A stretch of DNA of 64,000 nt from Streptomyces sp. SCL15-4 (GTDB lineage: Bacteria; Actinomycetota; Actinomycetes; Streptomycetales; Streptomycetaceae), in assembly GCF_033366695.1 (NCBI RefSeq), contig NZ_JAOBTQ010000001.1:8122001-8186000 (forward strand), given 5' to 3'. A model generated the notes under the pieces. That model was not told the DNA's origin. It did not search any database and saw only the letters and a program-made list of their open reading frames with translations. A program made the translations under genes and the position numbers. Shown in pieces: positions 61,901 to 64,000 of the stretch; the stretch's first letter is position 1; each line of letters starts with the position of its first letter.

Positions 61901-64000
61901 GAGGTCGGCGTGCACGACGACTTCTTCGTCCTCGGCGGCAATTCCCTGCTGGCCACTCGGCTGGCCTTCCGGCTCCGGCAGGTCGCCGCGGCAGAGGTGC
62001 CGCTGGCGGCGGTGTTCGCGGCCGGCACCGTCGCCCGGCTCGCCGAGGTACTGGCCGCCGCCACCGCCGTCCGGCGGGCACCGATCACCGCGGCGGGCAC
62101 GGACGGACCGCTGCCGCTCTCCTTCGCCCAGCAGCGCCTGTGGTTCCTCGACCGTCTGGCGCCCGGCGCCACCGATTACCTGGTGCCGATCGCGCTGCGG
62201 CTGCGCGGCCCGCTTCACCGGCCGGCGCTGACCGCCGCGCTGGCCGCCCTGGCCGAGCGCCACGCGGTGCTGCGCACCCGGTACGAGGAGCGCGACGGCG
62301 AGCCGGTCCAGCTCGTCGACCCCGGTGCCCGGATCCCGCTGACCGAGCGGACGGCCACCGAGCAGGAGGCGCTGCGGCTGATCCGCGCGGACCTGGAGAT
62401 CCCGTTCGACCTGGCGGCCGGCGCCCCGGTCCGCGCGATGCTGCTGCGTATCGGCGCCGACGACCACGTGCTGGCCCTCACGCTGCACCACATCGCCTCC
62501 GACGGCTGGTCCGTCGAGGTGCTGGCCGACGAACTGGCGCGACACTACGCCGGCGAGGCCGTCGCACCCCTGCCCGTCCAGTACGCGGACTTCGCCCGCT
62601 GGCAGCGCGAGCACGCCGCCACCGAGGAGTTCGCCGCGCGGCTCGGCCACTGGCGGAAGCGGCTGGCCGGCCTGGCCCCGCTCGACCTGCCCACCGACCG
62701 CCGCCGTCCGCGCCTGCGGGATCCGCGCGGCGACCGGCTCGCCGTGGAACTGCCCGCCGAACTCGGCGCGGCCGTCGACGAGCTGGCCCGCCGCAACAGC
62801 GCGACGCCGTTCATGGTGCTGCTCGCCGGCTGCTACGCGCTACTGGGCCGGTGGAGCGGCCAGCGGGACATCGCGGTCGGCACCGCCGTCTCCGGCCGCA
62901 CCCGCTCCGAGACGGCACCGTTGATAGGCTTCTTCGCCAACACCCTGGTGCTGCGCGGCGACCTGAGCGGGCGCCCCACCTTCACGGAACTGCTCGCCCG
63001 GGTCCGTGAATCGGCGCTCGACGCCTACGCCCACGCCGACGTGCCCTTCGAACGCGTAGTCGAGGAGCTGGCGCCCGAGCGCGACCCGTCCCGCAACCCG
63101 CTCTTCCAGGTCATGTTCGAGCTGCGCCCACCCAAGGACGAGGCGTTCGCCCTGCCCGGGCTACGCGTCGAACAGCTCGCCGTCTCCTGGCCGGCCGCCA
63201 AGTTCGATCTGACGATCTCGGTGCAGCCGCAGGCCGACGGCACCCTGCGCTGCGGGTTCGAGTACGCCACCGCGCTGTTCGACCGCGACACCGTGCGCGT
63301 GATGGCCGAGCACTACGGACGGCTGCTCGCCGCGGTGGTCGACGCACCCGACCTGCCGCTCGACCGGATCGAGGCGCTGGACGCCGCCGAACGGGAGAGG
63401 CTGGTGCACGGCTGGCACGACACCGCCGTCGAGCCGCCCGTCCGCTGCCTGCCCGAACTGTTCTCCGAGCAGGCCGCCCGCACCCCCGACGCGCCCGCCG
63501 TCGTCTTCGCCGAGCGCACTCTGAGTTACGCCGAACTCGACGCCCGCGTGACCCGGTTGGCGCACCACCTGCGCGCCGTCGGGGTGCGCGCGGAGACCCC
63601 GGTCGCGGTGTGCCTGCGCCGGGAGGCCGACCTGGTCACCGCCCTGCTCGCGGTGCTCCGGGCCGGTGGCACCTATGTGCCGGTCGACCCCGCGCACCCG
63701 GCGCGGCGCCGCGCCCACGTGCTCGCCGACAGCGGCGCCACCGTCCTGATCAGCCAGTCCTGGATCCGCGGCGAACGGCCCGGCGGCGCGGCCCGGCTGG
63801 TGCTCCTCGACGAGGACCGGGAATTGACCGGTCCGGCACCGGCCGACCGGCGACCGGCCGCCCAACTGCCGCCGCTCGACCCCGCCGGCGCCGCCTACCT
63901 GGTGTACACCTCGGGCTCGACCGGTCGCCCCAAGGGCGTGCTGATCAGCCATGAGGCCATCCGCAACCGGGTGTTGTGGACGGTGCGCGAGCACGGCCTC
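58910..64000 (+). CDS. Non-ribosomal peptide synthetase, C-A(Asn)-PCP-C-A..., truncated by window edge
   Basis: At least 1697 residues, open to the end. C1: FGQQRIWFLDQL and HHIAFDG (residues 150-156). A1 (about 460-960): YTSGSTGEPKG, NEYGPTE, YRSGDL, KVAGFRVEP and SGKVDRKAL. By alignment to GrsA its pocket reads D-L-T-K-V-G-E-V-G plus Lys, an asparagine-type code (Glu in place of the His of Asp-type codes). PCP: FVLGGNSLLA with Ser near 1012. C2: HHIASDG (1193-1199). A2 begins about 1510 and is cut after YTSGSTGRPKG. GTG at 58910 has GGAGGT upstream. The chain starts with a C domain, so it takes an upstream peptide or an acyl starter. No E domain is seen in module 1. Confidence 0.95.
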   Translation, partial: MGIDDSRDGADNQPGAPRSASFGQQRIWFLDQLRPGTPDYLLPLALRIRGDLETDALLGALTAVVERHEVLRTSYRQEAGRLLQRITPEAEVPFRECDFTGLPAAGREARLARLIEEELRLPIDLARRPPLRAVLARVGPADHLLIVVVHHIAFDGMSWHLLGAELAAGYRERTGGAPADLAPLALQYADFADWQAERLTGPRLAAGLDHWRTALAGLTPLELPTDRPRPAAWDGAGDAVRFELPAELMARVDLLARSSRATRFMVLLAAFQAVLARFSGQRDIAVGTPVSGRGLPDAERLIGLFVNTVVVRGDLSGEPSFRTLLGRVAANTLAALSHAGTPFELVVDELAPERDLARNPLFQVSFSLRTAPPQPIALPGLDCELVRTPLTGSPFDLVLDTDVLPDGRLNARLQYATALFDRTTAQRLADAFRLLLDAVLADPDRPLHRVGLLTDQDRLAVIEKFNETAVPLPERCLHELFAEQAERTPGAVALRWADGRLTYRQLDRRANLLAHRLRAHGAGPESLVGVCLRRGPDLVVALLAVLKAGAGYLPLAPDHPPLRRARLLDQAGAELLIADDESAQGWTGTVLAVGDGERETAPESGAGPDNLAYLIYTSGSTGEPKGVMVTHRNVVNYVRWSARTYLGEGAGTALYSSVAFDLPVTSLFPALLTGAAVTLTPDDGTPGLDGLVRLLDRNSFDLLKLTPTHLGPLGRELPETALRTATPHLVLGGEQLTGAMLEPWRRHAPDTVVFNEYGPTETTVGCATLALPVRALDQGPMGIGVPIDNTTLYVLDPELEPVLPGAVGELYIGGVQVARGYRGRGDLTAERFVPDPYAKTPGARLYRSGDLVRHRCDGLLEFISRADTQIKVAGFRVEPAEVEAALTEHPEVLEAAVGAHGTGDAARLVAYLVPAGERAPRTAELRAHLEQLLPAYLVPALYVVLPGLPRTASGKVDRKALPDPAGARPAPAPDRVAPRTPLEQAVAAVWCELLGLDEVGVHDDFFVLGGNSLLATRLAFRLRQVAAAEVPLAAVFAAGTVARLAEVLAAATAVRRAPITAAGTDGPLPLSFAQQRLWFLDRLAPGATDYLVPIALRLRGPLHRPALTAALAALAERHAVLRTRYEERDGEPVQLVDPGARIPLTERTATEQEALRLIRADLEIPFDLAAGAPVRAMLLRIGADDHVLALTLHHIASDGWSVEVLADELARHYAGEAVAPLPVQYADFARWQREHAATEEFAARLGHWRKRLAGLAPLDLPTDRRRPRLRDPRGDRLAVELPAELGAAVDELARRNSATPFMVLLAGCYALLGRWSGQRDIAVGTAVSGRTRSETAPLIGFFANTLVLRGDLSGRPTFTELLARVRESALDAYAHADVPFERVVEELAPERDPSRNPLFQVMFELRPPKDEAFALPGLRVEQLAVSWPAAKFDLTISVQPQADGTLRCGFEYATALFDRDTVRVMAEHYGRLLAAVVDAPDLPLDRIEALDAAERERLVHGWHDTAVEPPVRCLPELFSEQAARTPDAPAVVFAERTLSYAELDARVTRLAHHLRAVGVRAETPVAVCLRREADLVTALLAVLRAGGTYVPVDPAHPARRRAHVLADSGATVLISQSWIRGERPGGAARLVLLDEDRELTGPAPADRRPAAQLPPLDPAGAAYLVYTSGSTGRPKGVLISHEAIRNRVLWTVREHGL

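Noticed and set aside
58685..62650. Minus-strand open frame of about 1320 codons
   Set aside because: It is antisense to the clearly recognisable NRPS modules and is Gly/Gln/Arg-rich without any domain.
1..64000. Mobile elements, CRISPR arrays, tRNA or rRNA genes
   Set aside because: No transposase or integrase motif, regularly spaced repeat array, cloverleaf sequence or rRNA-like block was recognised anywhere in the window.

Overview
The window reads as the chromosome of a Streptomyces-type actinomycete. Base composition is very GC-rich with strong G/C at third codon positions, GTG and TTG starts are common, rare in-frame TTA codons sit in accessory genes, there are many Tat/Sec-secreted hydrolases with lectin or carbohydrate-binding tails, and a DasR/chitinase-type operator pair is present. 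No rRNA, tRNA, CRISPR array, transposase or phage gene was seen. Most of the window is accessory: catabolism, secretion and specialised metabolism.

Layout. 0.7-4.1 kb: an AraC-type regulator divergent from a three-gene hydroxyarylic acid (vanillate-type) decarboxylase operon (vdcB-vdcC-vdcD-like). 4.3-5.9 kb: a cysteine-rich leader peptide ahead of a DAACS cation symporter, closed by a 22-bp terminator hairpin. 6.0-14.0 kb: a compact co-directional run of alpha/beta hydrolase, P450, acyl-ACP-desaturase-like diiron enzyme with an extra N-terminal domain, stand-alone ACP, fatty-acyl-AMP ligase (FAAL), SAM methyltransferase and second P450, with no ketosynthase or NRPS. It looks like a pathway that activates a fatty acid, tethers it to the ACP and modifies it there. 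14.1-18.4 kb: an MFS efflux pump, a secreted serine hydrolase and a PaaX-type regulator on the other strand.

18.6-24.6 kb: secreted plant-polysaccharide enzymes (SGNH esterase with lectin domain, GH27 with lectin domain, GH43 with CBM6, CE1-like esterase with CBM2). 24.8-29.3 kb: a Tat-exported FAD amine-oxidase-like protein, a secreted endonuclease/exonuclease/phosphatase-fold protein and a CPA2 antiporter. 29.3-35.3 kb: an atypical P450, an FMN alpha-hydroxyacid oxidase and an FMO-like flavoprotein, overlapping and co-transcribed, divergent from an adenylate-forming ligase. Both first genes carry a TTA codon and the shared promoter holds a Crp-like palindrome. 36.4-43 kb: PhoD phosphatase with a PHO-box-like repeat, a secreted ricin-type lectin, PhzF and an ArsR-type regulator, a DUF4232-like lipoprotein and a small secreted transglycosylase. 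43.9-49.5 kb: a giant secreted M4+M28 double peptidase with a chitin-binding tail, a TTA-containing XRE regulator, and a decayed AA10 LPMO gene behind a still intact DasR-type operator pair.

50.2-64.0 kb (edge): a biosynthetic region with a LanM synthetase, a mersacidin-type leader peptide whose core has no cysteine, a large LAL/LuxR activator, a three-gene SbnB-SbnA-MbtH-like set predicted to make 2,3-diaminopropionate, and a divergent NRPS (C-A-PCP-C-A...) that runs off the end. The first A domain reads as an asparagine code. The two best candidates for undescribed biology are the FAAL/ACP/desaturase mini-cluster and the cysteine-free lanthipeptide-like locus beside the diaminopropionate NRPS.
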